Assembly (NCBI RefSeq): GCF_035989885.1
Contig: NZ_CP108518.1
Coordinates: forward strand, 8,051,001-8,115,000
Direction: 5' to 3'
Length of the DNA stretch: 64,000 nt
DNA from: Streptomyces sp. NBC_01232
GTDB lineage: Bacteria > Actinomycetota > Actinomycetes > Streptomycetales > Streptomycetaceae
Part shown: positions 16,207 to 24,811 of the stretch, piece by piece
Numbering within the stretch: the stretch's first letter is position 1
How the letters are laid out: the number at the start of each line of letters is the position of its first letter
Position numbers and translations under genes: made by a program
The notes under the pieces: model-generated
Databases searched by the model: none
Seen by the model: only the letters and a program-made list of their open reading frames with translations
Told to the model about the DNA's origin: nothing

Positions 16207-17682
16207 ATGAGCGCAGACGACGCCGACGACGGCCGAGGCAGGCCGCGGGTCAGGACTGCGGCCGGAGTCGTCGAGGGGCGGACCGGGCCCGTCGGCACGG
16301 CCGTCTTCCTGGGCATCCCCTACGCGGCGCCGCCCGTCGGCGCCCTGCGCTTCGCAGCCCCCGCGCCCCCGGCCGCCTGGGACGGCGCACTGGACGTCGG
16401 GGCCTACGGGCCGACGGCGCCCAAGGTGCCCTACCCGGACACCTTCGCGGCCCTGCTGCCCGACCCGGTGGTCCCCGGGGACGGCTGCCTGAACCTCAAC
16501 GTGTGGACCCCCGACGCCTCCCCGGGCGCCCGGCTGCCCGTGATGGTGTGGATCCACGGCGGGGCGCACACCCGCGGCTCCTCGGCCGTCCCGGTCTACG
16601 ACGGCTCCGCCTTCGCCCGCGACGGGATCGTGCTCGTCTCCGTCAACTTCCGCCTCGGCGTCCTCGGCTACGGGCTCTTCCCCGACGCCCCCGCCAACCG
16701 CGGCCTGCTGGACCAGATCGCCTCCCTCGAATGGGTCCGCGACAACATCGGCGCCTTCGGCGGCGACCCCGACCGCGTCACCGTCTTCGGCGAATCCGCC
16801 GGAGCCATCAGCATCGGCTCCCTCCTGGCCGCCCCGCGCGCTGCCGGCCTCTTCCACCGGGCCGTCCTGCAGAGCGGGGCCCCGGAGGTCCTGCCGCGCC
16901 CCCGAGTGCGCGCCATGGTCCGGCGGATGGCCTCGCTGCTCAAGGTGGACGCCACCGCGGCGGCCTTCACGGCCACCCCCCTGCCCGACCTGCTCGCCGC
17001 CCAGGCGGCCGTCCTGCGCAGATCGGGCCCGCTCCTCGGCGGACCCGCCTTCGGTCTGGTCACCGACCCCGGCACGATCCCGGCCGACCCCCTCGACGCC
17101 CTGTGCGACACCGCCGTCTCCGGCGAGGTGCCGCTGCTCCTCGGATGGACCCGCGACGAGTACCGGCTGTGGCTCGCCCCCACCGGCGGGATGAGACTGC
17201 TGGACCGCATGGGTCCCCTCGCCGTGGCGCTGGCCCGGGCCCGCTCCGGCAAGGACCGGGCAGCCGTACGGGCGCTGCGCGCCGCCCTGCCCGGGGTCGG
17301 TCCCGCCGAGCTCGCCGGGCAGCTGCTCACCGACCGGCTGCTGCGCGACCCCCTGCGCAGGCTCGCCGGGTCGCGGCGGCCCGCGCCGAGCTACCTGTAC
17401 GAGTTCGGCTGGCCCTCCGGCATCGAGGGGCTGGGCGCCTGCCACGCCCTGGAACTGGGCTTCGTGTTCGACACGCTCGCGGTACCGGAGGCCGCCTGGC
17501 TGGCCGGGCCGGACACCCCGCAGACGCTGGCCGACGAGATGCACGCGGCCTGGGTGCGGTTCGCGGTGACCGGCGATCCGGGCTGGGCGGCCTGGAACGG
17601 CGACGGCCCGCCGAAGGTGTTCGGCGGGCCGGAGCTCGATGCGGGACGGGCACCGGTCGTTACTCGACAGGTCCTTCCATGA
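16207..17682 (+). CDS. Type-B carboxylesterase
   Basis: Protein of 491 residues. Type-B esterase features: FLGIPYAAPPVGALRF near the N-terminus, DGCLNLNVWTPD, oxyanion-hole WIHGG (117-119) and the nucleophile elbow GESAGA (195-200, Ser197). A Glu in TRDEYRLW (around 318) and a His in ACHALELGFVF (around 420) complete a likely triad. There is no signal peptide, so it is cytoplasmic; it would hydrolyse carboxylic esters such as p-nitrobenzyl esters. Its last 23 bp overlap the end of the convergent gene at 17660. Confidence 0.88.
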   Translation: MSADDADDGRGRPRVRTAAGVVEGRTGPVGTAVFLGIPYAAPPVGALRFAAPAPPAAWDGALDVGAYGPTAPKVPYPDTFAALLPDPVVPGDGCLNLNVWTPDASPGARLPVMVWIHGGAHTRGSSAVPVYDGSAFARDGIVLVSVNFRLGVLGYGLFPDAPANRGLLDQIASLEWVRDNIGAFGGDPDRVTVFGESAGAISIGSLLAAPRAAGLFHRAVLQSGAPEVLPRPRVRAMVRRMASLLKVDATAAAFTATPLPDLLAAQAAVLRRSGPLLGGPAFGLVTDPGTIPADPLDALCDTAVSGEVPLLLGWTRDEYRLWLAPTGGMRLLDRMGPLAVALARARSGKDRAAVRALRAALPGVGPAELAGQLLTDRLLRDPLRRLAGSRRPAPSYLYEFGWPSGIEGLGACHALELGFVFDTLAVPEAAWLAGPDTPQTLADEMHAAWVRFAVTGDPGWAAWNGDGPPKVFGGPELDAGRAPVVTRQVLP

Positions 17683-18937
17683 CCTTGCTGATGTACTGGA
17701 CCGGTCCCTCGCCCATGTTCGGGACATAGGTCTTGGCGTTGTGCTGTCCGCCCTTGATGACCTTCAACTCGGCATGGACGGGGCCCTTGTTGCCGTAGGT
17801 GGCGACGAACTTCTGCACGTCCGGAAGGGTCTTCTTGTTGTTCTCGCTGTCACCGACCTGGAAGGCCAGGTAGACCTCCGGACCCTTGCTGTCGATGAGC
17901 TGCTTCGCCAGGAGCTCCGGGTTGTTCTCGGCCTTCTCCTTTTCGTGGCCCTTCCACAGCGAGGAGTCCGGGACGATGTCCGGGCCGGAGGCGATCACGG
18001 CCTTGAACTTGTCCGGGTGCTTCAGCACGGCCTTCAGGCCGGCGAACCCGCCGGTGGAGGAGCCCATGAAGGCCCAGCCGTCACGGGACTTGACGGTGCG
18101 GAAGTTCGCCTTCATCAGGTCCGGGACGTCCTCGGTCAGCCAGGTGCCCATCTTGGGCTGGCCGGGGATGTCGGAGCCGTCCCAGTAGACGCCCTTGTCG
18201 TCCGGCCCCGGGTTGAGCACCGGCATGGCCAGGATGAAGGGCTTGCTCTTGCCCTCGGCGTACCACTTGCTGATGCTGGTCTGGAGCCCGAGGTCGGTGC
18301 CCATCCAGTAGTTGCTGGGGTATCCGGCGCCGCCCGGCAGAGCGATCATGACGGGGAAGCCGCTCTTGGCGAACTTCGGGTCGTCGTACTCCTTGGGGGC
18401 CCAGACCCAGACCTTGCCCTTGAAGCCGGACTTCTTGCCGTCCAGGGTGGTGACGGCCACGTGCGTCCCGTCGGGGAGCGTCATCGAGTTCTTGAACTCG
18501 GCGGCCGGCCCGGTCGGCATGAGCATCTTGGAGTTCGCCGACGGGGCATTGCCGTTCTTCTTGCCGTCACCCGCGGGCGTCTTCCCGAACGACACCGCGG
18601 AGCCCTTGTCGGTGAACGGGGGTATCTCGTAGTGGTTCAGCACGAGTGCGGCGATGCCGGCGAGCGCGAGGACGGAGGCACCCGCGATCAGCCAGCGGCG
18701 GCCCCGAGCCTTGCGGCGCGGCGGCTCGGGTTCCTCGTAGGGGCCGTGCTGCCCGTACTGGTCATGCGGTGCGTACTGGTCGTGCGGTGCGTACTGCGCC
18801 GGCTGTCCGTACGGATCCTGCTGCCCCTGCGGCGGCCGGCCGTACGGCCGGCCGTACCGGTCGCCCTGGGGCGGCTGCGGTATCTGTCCTTCCGGCCGGT
18901 ACGGCTGGTACTGCTGCCCGTCGGGTGCGTACGACAT
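17660..18937 (-). CDS. Membrane-anchored alpha/beta-hydrolase (esterase D type)
   Basis: Protein of 425 residues. The first 70 residues are a Gln/Tyr/Pro-rich cytoplasmic tail with a repeated YAPHDQ unit; then RRKARGRR and a membrane helix (82-100). The outside domain is an esterase-D/mycolyltransferase-type alpha/beta hydrolase with nucleophile GSSTGG (292-297, Ser294), a probable acid Asp in QVGDSENN and His in KGGQHNAKTYVPNM. It probably acts on a cell-surface or extracellular ester. The ATG is preceded by GGAGAG. The 3' end overlaps the carboxylesterase gene by 23 bp. Confidence 0.8.
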   Translation of the reverse strand: MSYAPDGQQYQPYRPEGQIPQPPQGDRYGRPYGRPPQGQQDPYGQPAQYAPHDQYAPHDQYGQHGPYEEPEPPRRKARGRRWLIAGASVLALAGIAALVLNHYEIPPFTDKGSAVSFGKTPAGDGKKNGNAPSANSKMLMPTGPAAEFKNSMTLPDGTHVAVTTLDGKKSGFKGKVWVWAPKEYDDPKFAKSGFPVMIALPGGAGYPSNYWMGTDLGLQTSISKWYAEGKSKPFILAMPVLNPGPDDKGVYWDGSDIPGQPKMGTWLTEDVPDLMKANFRTVKSRDGWAFMGSSTGGFAGLKAVLKHPDKFKAVIASGPDIVPDSSLWKGHEKEKAENNPELLAKQLIDSKGPEVYLAFQVGDSENNKKTLPDVQKFVATYGNKGPVHAELKVIKGGQHNAKTYVPNMGEGPVQYISKVMEGPVE

Positions 18938-19203
18938 GTGCGGTGGCTCTCCGGCTGGTGCTGCCCCAGAGGGGCGTGGTGGTCTGAACTGCTGGTCCTT
19001 CCGTTCGAAGGATGAACGAAAGCTTGTCAGGGTTCCGTATTTTTACTTCTCTTGGGGTGCCCTGGGGGAGGCCATTGCCTGGCGCCCGTACGGCCGGTGG
19101 AGTTCACCGGCCCGTCGCCGTTCATGCCTGGCTCTTGCACGGGCCGCTGGGTATGGTGCCCCCGCTCCGCCCCCGGAACCCCGTCCCGCACCGGAGTCAT
19201 CCC

Positions 19204-20232
19204 ATGACGCTCCAGCGCCGCATCCTGATCTTCGCCACGGCCGTGGCCCTGCTCGCCGCGGTGGCCGTCCTCGCGGTCCAGCGGGCCTCCTCCCGCGCCG
19301 ACGAGAAGGACCACGCCCGGGCGGGCGGCCCGGGGGTCGCCCCGGGTGCGGTCTCGCTGGCGCCGGGCGACGGCGGGCGGCGGATCGTGTTCCGCAACAT
19401 GGCCTGGGGGCCGCACCGGGACGAGCTCGCCACCGTCGCGGCCGGCGCGCCGGAGGGCGCCCGCACCGCGTCCGGGGTGAGCTGCCTGCGCTTCCACACG
19501 GCCGGAGGCACCGGGGTCTGCCTCCAGGCGGACCGCAGCGGGGTCCAGGACGGCTACCGGGCGGTCGTCCTCGACGCCCGGCTGAAGGAGGTGTCCGCGC
19601 ACCCGCTGGGGGGACTGCCCACCCGGGCCCGGGTCTCGCCGGGCGGTCACCTCGCCGCCTGGACCGTCTTCGTCGGCGGGGACTCGTACGCGGGGACGGA
19701 CTTCTCGACGCGGACCTCGGTGCTCGACCTGCGCACGGGCAGGTTCGACGCCTCGCTGGAGGACTACGCGATCCTCAAGGACGGCAAGCCGTACCGCAGT
19801 GCCGACGTCAACTTCTGGGGAGTGACCTTCACGGCCGACGAGCGGACCTTCTACGCGACGCTCGCCACCGGCGGCCGGACCCATCTGGTCCGCGGGGACC
19901 TGGCGGAGCGGACCGTGACCACCCTGCGCGAGAACGCCGAGTGCCCGTCGCTGTCCCCGGACGGGACCCGGGTGGTGTTCAAGAAGCGCGTGCCGGGCCT
20001 GCCGGCCGAGGCGCCGTGGCGGCTGTTCGCGCTGGACCTGGCCTCCGGAGCCGAGACCCCGCTCGGCGAGGAGCGGAGCGTGGACGACCAGGTGGTGTGG
20101 ACCGACGACAGGACCGTCGTCTATGCCCTGCCGGGGGACTTCGGCGCCGACCTGTACGCCGTACCGGCCGACGGGAGCGGCGCCCCGACCCGGCTCATGG
20201 ACTCGGCCCTCGCCCCGGCCTTCCTCGGGTGA
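19204..20232 (+). CDS. Membrane-anchored WD40-like (PD40/TolB-type) beta-propeller protein
   Basis: Protein of 342 residues. The N-terminal helix (RILIFATAVALLAAVAVLAV) is a signal anchor with no clear cleavage site. The rest has PD40-type blades: AWGPHRDELATVAAG, RVSPGGHLAAWTVFVG, GVTFTADERTFYATLATGGRTHLVRGD, CPSLSPDGTRVVFKKRV, VVWTDDRTVVYALP. Such domains bind partners rather than catalyse. The preceding 266 bp, divergent from the esterase gene, holds no gene I can see. Confidence 0.75.
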   Translation: MTLQRRILIFATAVALLAAVAVLAVQRASSRADEKDHARAGGPGVAPGAVSLAPGDGGRRIVFRNMAWGPHRDELATVAAGAPEGARTASGVSCLRFHTAGGTGVCLQADRSGVQDGYRAVVLDARLKEVSAHPLGGLPTRARVSPGGHLAAWTVFVGGDSYAGTDFSTRTSVLDLRTGRFDASLEDYAILKDGKPYRSADVNFWGVTFTADERTFYATLATGGRTHLVRGDLAERTVTTLRENAECPSLSPDGTRVVFKKRVPGLPAEAPWRLFALDLASGAETPLGEERSVDDQVVWTDDRTVVYALPGDFGADLYAVPADGSGAPTRLMDSALAPAFLG

Positions 20233-20295
20233 GGAGGCCGCGGCGGGGGCCGGGGGCAGGACCGTTTTTCCGTTCTTCCGTCCGGCCGGACGGCC

Positions 20296-21033
20296 TTACG
20301 CGGGGATCAGGGTCTTGCGGCGGCGCTTGCGCTGCGCGCCCGCCGAAAGCCTCAGCTCGATGATCGACCGCACGGCCGGCCACTCCTCGTCGAGGATCGA
20401 GTAGAAGGCCGTACTGCGGACGGCGCCGTCGAGCCCCCGCGAATGGGCCCTGCGGACCCCTTCACAGGTGAAGCCCAGTCTTTCCATGGCGGCTCGCGAC
20501 CGGCCGTTGCGCGCATCGGCACGCAGCGAGATGCGCCGCACCCCCCAGGTCTCGAAGGCATGGCGGAGCATGAGCAGCTTCGCCTCGGTATTGATGCCGG
20601 TGCCCTGGGCGCCCGGGGACAGCCAGGTATTGCCGATCTCGGCGGCATCGGGGATCGCCGTGGCCGGATCGCCGAACGGGACGCCGGGCACGGCGGGCCA
20701 GACCAGAGGCCCTTGCCAGTAGTCGAGTTCCAGGAACCGGGTCGAACCGACGACCCGCCCGTCGGTGGCTCTGACCACCGCGAACGGGAGCGATCGACCC
20801 GCAGCCTGATCGGCGAGGGCACGGTCGATGTACTCGTGGGACGCCTGCAACCCGTGCGGTACGGGAGTGAAGGCGTAAGTCGTACGATCCTCGGCCCCGG
20901 CCACGGCCAGGGCCTCGGTGTGGTGGGGGGCGAGGGGCTCGAGCCGCACGGTGCGGCCCGCGAGGTGTACGGGTACGGGCACGGAGCCTTCGGTCCTTCT
21001 GGGCGGTGGGGTGGTTGCACAGTCTGCGTCCAT
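20296..21033 (-). CDS. GNAT acetyltransferase (RimJ/RimL type)
   Basis: Protein of 245 residues starting MDADCATTPP; an in-frame ATG at 21057 would add eight residues. It has RTVRLEPLAPHHTEAL, VGSTRFLELDYW, EIGNTWLSPGAQGTGINTEAKLLMLRHAFETWGVRRISLRADARNGRSRAAMERLGFTCEGV, the classic RimJ/L-like order in which the acetyl-CoA site is followed by the N.RS...ME.LGF motif. The acceptor is unknown. The tail GAQRKRRRKTLIPA is unusually basic. It diverges from the next gene. Confidence 0.85.
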   Translation of the reverse strand: MDADCATTPPPRRTEGSVPVPVHLAGRTVRLEPLAPHHTEALAVAGAEDRTTYAFTPVPHGLQASHEYIDRALADQAAGRSLPFAVVRATDGRVVGSTRFLELDYWQGPLVWPAVPGVPFGDPATAIPDAAEIGNTWLSPGAQGTGINTEAKLLMLRHAFETWGVRRISLRADARNGRSRAAMERLGFTCEGVRRAHSRGLDGAVRSTAFYSILDEEWPAVRSIIELRLSAGAQRKRRRKTLIPA

Positions 21034-21110
21034 GACGTCGCCCCCCGTGCAAAACACGAGTGAAAGGCAACCGGCTGTCAGGTGAACGCGAGTGGCTCAA
21101 TGTAGCCCCT

Positions 21111-21116
21111 TAAAGT
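21111..21116 (+). promoter_or_regulatory. Predicted -10 for a leaderless hydrolase transcript
   Basis: TAAAGT ends six bases before ATG 21123 and no ribosome-binding site intervenes, so the mRNA probably begins at the start codon. Confidence 0.5.
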
Positions 21117-21122
21117 CCTCTC

Positions 21123-21923
21123 ATGAACCCCCAATTTGGCAATGGCGTGCCACTGATTTTCGACGACTTGGGTCCCCGCGACGGAGCGCCCGTAATCCTG
21201 ATCCACGGACATCCCTTCAACCGCACGATGTGGGCCCCCCAGACGGCCGCGCTGACGGCCGCCGGGTACCGCGTGATCACGCCTGACCTGCGGGGATACG
21301 GGGAAAGTCCGGTGGTCCCGGGCAAGGCTCTCCTGGCGGATCTCGCGGACGATCTCGCCGCCCTGCTCGCCCGCCTGGGTATCGAACAGGTGGTCGTCGG
21401 CGGTGTGTCCATGGGAGGTCAGATCACGATGGAGGTTCGACTGCGCCACCCGGGTCTGGTACGGGCGATGGTGCTGTCCGACACCTCCCCGGTACCGGAG
21501 ACGCCGGACGGTGCGAAGATCCGCCGGGAGACCGCCGAACGGCTGATCGCGGAAGGCATGCGGCCCTACGCCGAAGAGGTCATCGACAAGATGCTGGCGC
21601 CCTACAACGTGACCGCCATGCCCGGGACGGCCGCCCGGGTGAGCGCCATGATGTGCGCGACCGACCCCGAGGGCGCCGCCGCGGCGCTGCGCGGCCGGGC
21701 CGAGCGCCCCGACTACCGGCCCGTGCTCGCGGAGGCCGTCGAGCCCTGCCTGGTGCTCGTCGGCGCGGACGACGTCTACACCCCGGTGGCGGAGGCCGAG
21801 GCCCTTCACGCGCTGCTGCCCCATTCGGCGCTCACCGTCATCGAGGGAGCGGGCCATCTGCCGGGCCTGGAGCGGCCGGACGCCTTCAACCGGGCCCTGC
21901 TGGACTTCCTCTCCGGTCTCTGA
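21123..21923 (+). CDS. Alpha/beta-fold hydrolase
   Basis: Protein of 266 residues of the haloperoxidase/3-oxoadipate enol-lactonase type. Oxyanion region LIHGHPFNRTMW (26-37), PDLRGYGES, nucleophile GVSMGG (94-99, Ser96), acid in VLVGADDVYTP and His in GAGHLPGLE. No signal peptide. The start codon is immediately downstream of a -10 element and lacks a ribosome-binding site. The natural substrate cannot be inferred from the neighbours, which are a GNAT enzyme and a VOC protein. Confidence 0.85.
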   Translation: MNPQFGNGVPLIFDDLGPRDGAPVILIHGHPFNRTMWAPQTAALTAAGYRVITPDLRGYGESPVVPGKALLADLADDLAALLARLGIEQVVVGGVSMGGQITMEVRLRHPGLVRAMVLSDTSPVPETPDGAKIRRETAERLIAEGMRPYAEEVIDKMLAPYNVTAMPGTAARVSAMMCATDPEGAAAALRGRAERPDYRPVLAEAVEPCLVLVGADDVYTPVAEAEALHALLPHSALTVIEGAGHLPGLERPDAFNRALLDFLSGL

Positions 21924-21981
21924 GCGGGGCCGCGGGGGCGGCCGTAGAGTCGGGACGATGTTTCCGTCGAGGAGGACGTTC

Positions 21982-22392
21982 ATGCTGCGAGGGTTTGCGA
22001 CGATCAACTTCTGGGCCGACGACCTGGAGGCCGCGAAGGCCTGGTACACCGAGCTCCTCGGGATCGCCCCGTACTTCGAGCGGCCCGGGTACGCAGAGTT
22101 CCGCATCGGCGACTACCAGCACGAGCTGGGCATCGTCGACCGCCGCTACGCCCCGCCGGGCGCGGCCAAGAACCCGGGCGGCGCGGTGGCCTACTGGGCG
22201 GTCGACGATCTTCCCGCGGTCCGGCAGCGGCTGCTGGACCTGGGCGCCGAGGAGTACCAGCCGGTGACCGCGCACGGGGACGCGGGCTTCGTCACCGCGG
22301 CCGTCACCGATCCCTTCGGCAACGTGCTGGGCATCATGCGCAACCCGCACTACCTGGAGGTCCTCGAAGGGGCGACCCCCGACCCGGCCTGA
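21982..22392 (+). CDS. VOC (glyoxalase/dioxygenase fold) family protein
   Basis: Protein of 136 residues: two beta-alpha-beta-beta-beta modules, beginning GFATINFWADDLEAAKAWYTELLGI and ending VTDPFGNVLGIMRNPHYLE. ATG 21982 is chosen because GAGGAGG lies six bases upstream. A TAGAGT hexamer at 21944 places the transcript start at about 21957, next to an upstream in-frame ATG (21958) that could be used leaderlessly and would add eight residues. Function unassigned; the family includes glyoxalases and resistance proteins. Confidence 0.8.
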   Translation: MLRGFATINFWADDLEAAKAWYTELLGIAPYFERPGYAEFRIGDYQHELGIVDRRYAPPGAAKNPGGAVAYWAVDDLPAVRQRLLDLGAEEYQPVTAHGDAGFVTAAVTDPFGNVLGIMRNPHYLEVLEGATPDPA

Positions 22393-22425
22393 CCCGCGCC
22401 CCCGGCCGCTGAGATCATTTCCGGT

Positions 22426-23109
22426 ATGGACGACGTACTGCGGCGACTGGCCGCCGTGGGGCCCTTCTTCACCGTCCCCTGCGGGACGGAGCCGCCCGGC
22501 CCCGGCTTCCGGCCCCTGACCGCGCTGTACGGGGAGCGGCTCGGGCCCTACGTGGCCGAGGTGGGCCGGCGGATCGGCAGCGGCCCCGGCCGGGTGGCCG
22601 CCTCGACCGCGCAGTTCGGGATCGTCTCCCGGCTCTGGTCGCTGGGGCTCGGGTGCGCGGCACTGGCGGGCCGCGTACCGGACCTGTCCGCCGACCGGGT
22701 GTGGTGGCGGCTGCCGGACGCGGGGTCGCTCCAGCTGTGGCTGCCCGACCCCGGCCCGGGCCTGCCGGCCGAGGCGCTCGGGGAGAACGTCCTCGCGAAC
22801 CTGGCCGTGCTCGACGAGGGCCTGCGGGAGCGCTTCGGGGTCTCGCCGAAGGTCCTGCGGGGCAACGCGGCGTCCGGGCTCGTCGGGGCGCTGCGCGTGC
22901 TGATCGACCGGGTGCCGTCCGGCGCGGCCGTGGAACTGGCGGCCGCCCTGCTGGCCGACGGCGGAGCGCTGGCGGGCACCGGCACCTTCCTCCACGAGGA
23001 GGGGCTCGGGGTGGCCTTCGTGCGGCGCAGTTGCTGCCTGTACTACCGGGTGCCCGGGGGCGGGCTCTGCGGGGACTGCGTACTGCGGACCGGGCGGCGA
23101 ACCGCCTGA
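22426..23109 (+). CDS. FhuF-like [2Fe-2S] ferric-siderophore reductase family protein
   Basis: Protein of 227 residues. The C-terminus has Cys203-Cys204 and Cys215-x-x-Cys218 (RRSCCLYYRV ... LCGDC), the unusual cluster motif of FhuF and related siderophore-iron reductases. The N-terminal part resembles the IucA/IucC-FhuF family in having a helical body with no enzyme motif. It probably passes electrons to ferric siderophores in the cytoplasm. No siderophore genes are beside it. Downstream lies a short GC-rich stretch of 12-bp-like repeats (23110-23150). Confidence 0.8.
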   Translation: MDDVLRRLAAVGPFFTVPCGTEPPGPGFRPLTALYGERLGPYVAEVGRRIGSGPGRVAASTAQFGIVSRLWSLGLGCAALAGRVPDLSADRVWWRLPDAGSLQLWLPDPGPGLPAEALGENVLANLAVLDEGLRERFGVSPKVLRGNAASGLVGALRVLIDRVPSGAAVELAAALLADGGALAGTGTFLHEEGLGVAFVRRSCCLYYRVPGGGLCGDCVLRTGRRTA

Positions 23110-23219
23110 CGCCCCGCCTGACGCCCGGCCCGACGCCCGGCCCGACGGGCGGGACGGCGGGCGGGGCCGTTCGGAGCAAGGGAGGGCGCGGCGCGCCGCG
23201 ACCCGCCACGGGCCCGGCG

Positions 23220-23225
23220 TACGGT
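23220..23225 (+). promoter_or_regulatory. Predicted -10 for a leaderless transcript of the Tat hydrolase gene
   Basis: TACGGT followed by seven bases (CCGCTGC) and then ATG 23233. No Shine-Dalgarno is present. Confidence 0.4.
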
Positions 23226-23232
23226 CCGCTGC

Positions 23233-24627
23233 ATGACCGCTCGCACACCGCACCAGCCCTCCGCACTCACCCGCCGCGCGGCCCTGACCGGGCTCGCAGC
23301 GGGAGCCGGGGCTCTCGCCGTCGGGGGCGGGGCCCGCACCGCGGCCGCCGCGCCCGTGCCGGCTCCCGAGGCCGCCGATCCCACACCCGGGGCGATGAAG
23401 CTCTTCGACGATCCCGGCTTCAACTTCGCGGGGCTGCTCGCACTGGGCGCCGCCGGGATGCGCGCCTCGGAGGTGGGCGAGGTACTGACCGCGGTCAACT
23501 CCATCAACGCGGCCGGACTGTCCGAGCAGACGTTCAGCGACACCTTCCGCGCCTGGGGGGACCGGCTCGCCGCGCCCCCGGCCGCCGGCCGCCACGGCCA
23601 CGACGCCCCCTCGCAGACGCGCCGCTTCCGGTCCCTGCGCGCCGCCCAGTACTACGGGCAGGCGCTGTTCTACGTACTCGGCACCGACCACCCCGGTGAC
23701 GAGGAGGCGGTCTACCTGGCCGGGCGCAAGGCCTGGGACACCTTCACCCGGCTCTGCTCACCGGCCGCCGTCCGCGCGAAGGTCCCGTACGGCAAGACGC
23801 ACCTGCCGGTGTGGTTCTTCCGCCCGGACGGTCCCGAGCGGCCGCGCCCCACCGTGATCCTCACCAACGGCAGCGACGGCCAGAACGTGGACATGTGGAC
23901 CTACGGCGTGGCCGCCGCCCTCGGCCGGGGCTGGAACGCCCTCGTCTACGACGGGCCGGGCCAGGGGCAGCTGCTGTTCGTGGAGGAGATCCCCTTCACC
24001 ACCCGCTGGGAGAAGGTCGTCGGCCCGCTCATCGACTGGCTGGACGAGCGCAAGGACGTGGACAGCGGCCGGATCGCGATCACCGGCCTCAGCATGGGCG
24101 GCAACCTCGTCGCCCGCGCCGCCGCCTTCGAGCACCGGCTCGCGGCCGTCGCCTGCCAGCCCGGATGCGTGAACCCGTGGCTGGGGTTCGACGCGGAACT
24201 GCGCGCGATCATCACGCCCGACAAGGAGGAGACCAACCGGGTCTGGAACGAGGAGGTCGTCCCGGAGCTGACGCCGCAGCTCGCCTTCACCGTCAAGAAG
24301 CGCTTCGAGATCTTCTCCAGGGAGGCGCTGCGCCAGGCCCGCGAGGGCATCGTTCTGACGGACATCTGGACACCGGCGCAGGTGGCCATGGGCCTCGACA
24401 TCACGAAGGTGGTGGCGAAGATCAAGGCCCCGACGCTCGTCCTGGACTACGACTTCGAGCTGTTCTACCCGGGGCAGCCGCGGCAGATGTACGACCTGCT
24501 GCGCACGCGCCGCGAGTACGTGAAACTGACGGAGGCCACCGGGGCGCAGTTGCACTGCTCCCCGATGGCCCCGCAGCAGCACTGCGACGTCGTCTTCGAC
24601 TGGCTCGCCGACGTCCTGCAGCGCTAG
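23233..24627 (+). CDS. Tat-exported alpha/beta hydrolase
   Basis: Protein of 464 residues. A Tat signal (TRRAALTGLAAGAGALAVGG ... AAAAPVPA) is followed by a helical region of about 130 residues and then a hydrolase domain: VILTNGSDGQNVDMW, YDGPGQGQ, nucleophile GLSMGG (Ser287), acid Asp in LVLDYDFELFY and His in QQHCDVVFDW. The long N-terminal extension and DGPGQG motif match the 2,6-dihydroxypseudooxynicotine hydrolase/FrsA-like group. The TAG stop (24625-24627) is inside the end of repeat copy D. Confidence 0.8.
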   Translation: MTARTPHQPSALTRRAALTGLAAGAGALAVGGGARTAAAAPVPAPEAADPTPGAMKLFDDPGFNFAGLLALGAAGMRASEVGEVLTAVNSINAAGLSEQTFSDTFRAWGDRLAAPPAAGRHGHDAPSQTRRFRSLRAAQYYGQALFYVLGTDHPGDEEAVYLAGRKAWDTFTRLCSPAAVRAKVPYGKTHLPVWFFRPDGPERPRPTVILTNGSDGQNVDMWTYGVAAALGRGWNALVYDGPGQGQLLFVEEIPFTTRWEKVVGPLIDWLDERKDVDSGRIAITGLSMGGNLVARAAAFEHRLAAVACQPGCVNPWLGFDAELRAIITPDKEETNRVWNEEVVPELTPQLAFTVKKRFEIFSREALRQAREGIVLTDIWTPAQVAMGLDITKVVAKIKAPTLVLDYDFELFYPGQPRQMYDLLRTRREYVKLTEATGAQLHCSPMAPQQHCDVVFDWLADVLQR

Positions 24628-24791
24628 GTCCTGTCGTCGAAGTCCCGCCTGGCCCGCGGCGCCCGGCACCGCACCTCGCCGCGTTGTCGGGGCGCCCGAG
24701 TACGTCCAGTACTCGGGCGCCCCTCCGCCTTGCGATGCACGGCGCCGGACACCACGGGCCCGACCGGCGCTACTTCGACGACAGGACCTAG
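24624..24791. repeat. Dispersed hairpin repeat, copy D (type-1 ends)
   Basis: CTAGGTCCTGTCGTCGAAGT at 24624-24643 is perfectly repeated in reverse complement at 24772-24791. The core has CTCGCCGCGTTGTCGG and CCTCCGCCTTGCGATGCA, as in the other copies, and a central hairpin GAGTACGTCCAGTACTC. The left CTAG holds the stop of the upstream hydrolase gene. The convergent protease gene ends 21 bp beyond the right end. Confidence 0.88.
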
Positions 24792-24811
24792 AGGACTTGC
24801 CGACCCGGCCT

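Noticed and set aside
23110-23160. Tandem GC-rich 12-bp-like repeats as a CRISPR or origin
   Set aside because: Only three or four imperfect units with no spacers; probably simple sequence between genes.
24624-24791. Complete insertion sequence at the repeat copies
   Set aside because: The elements are under 200 bp and no transposase frame is in the window.
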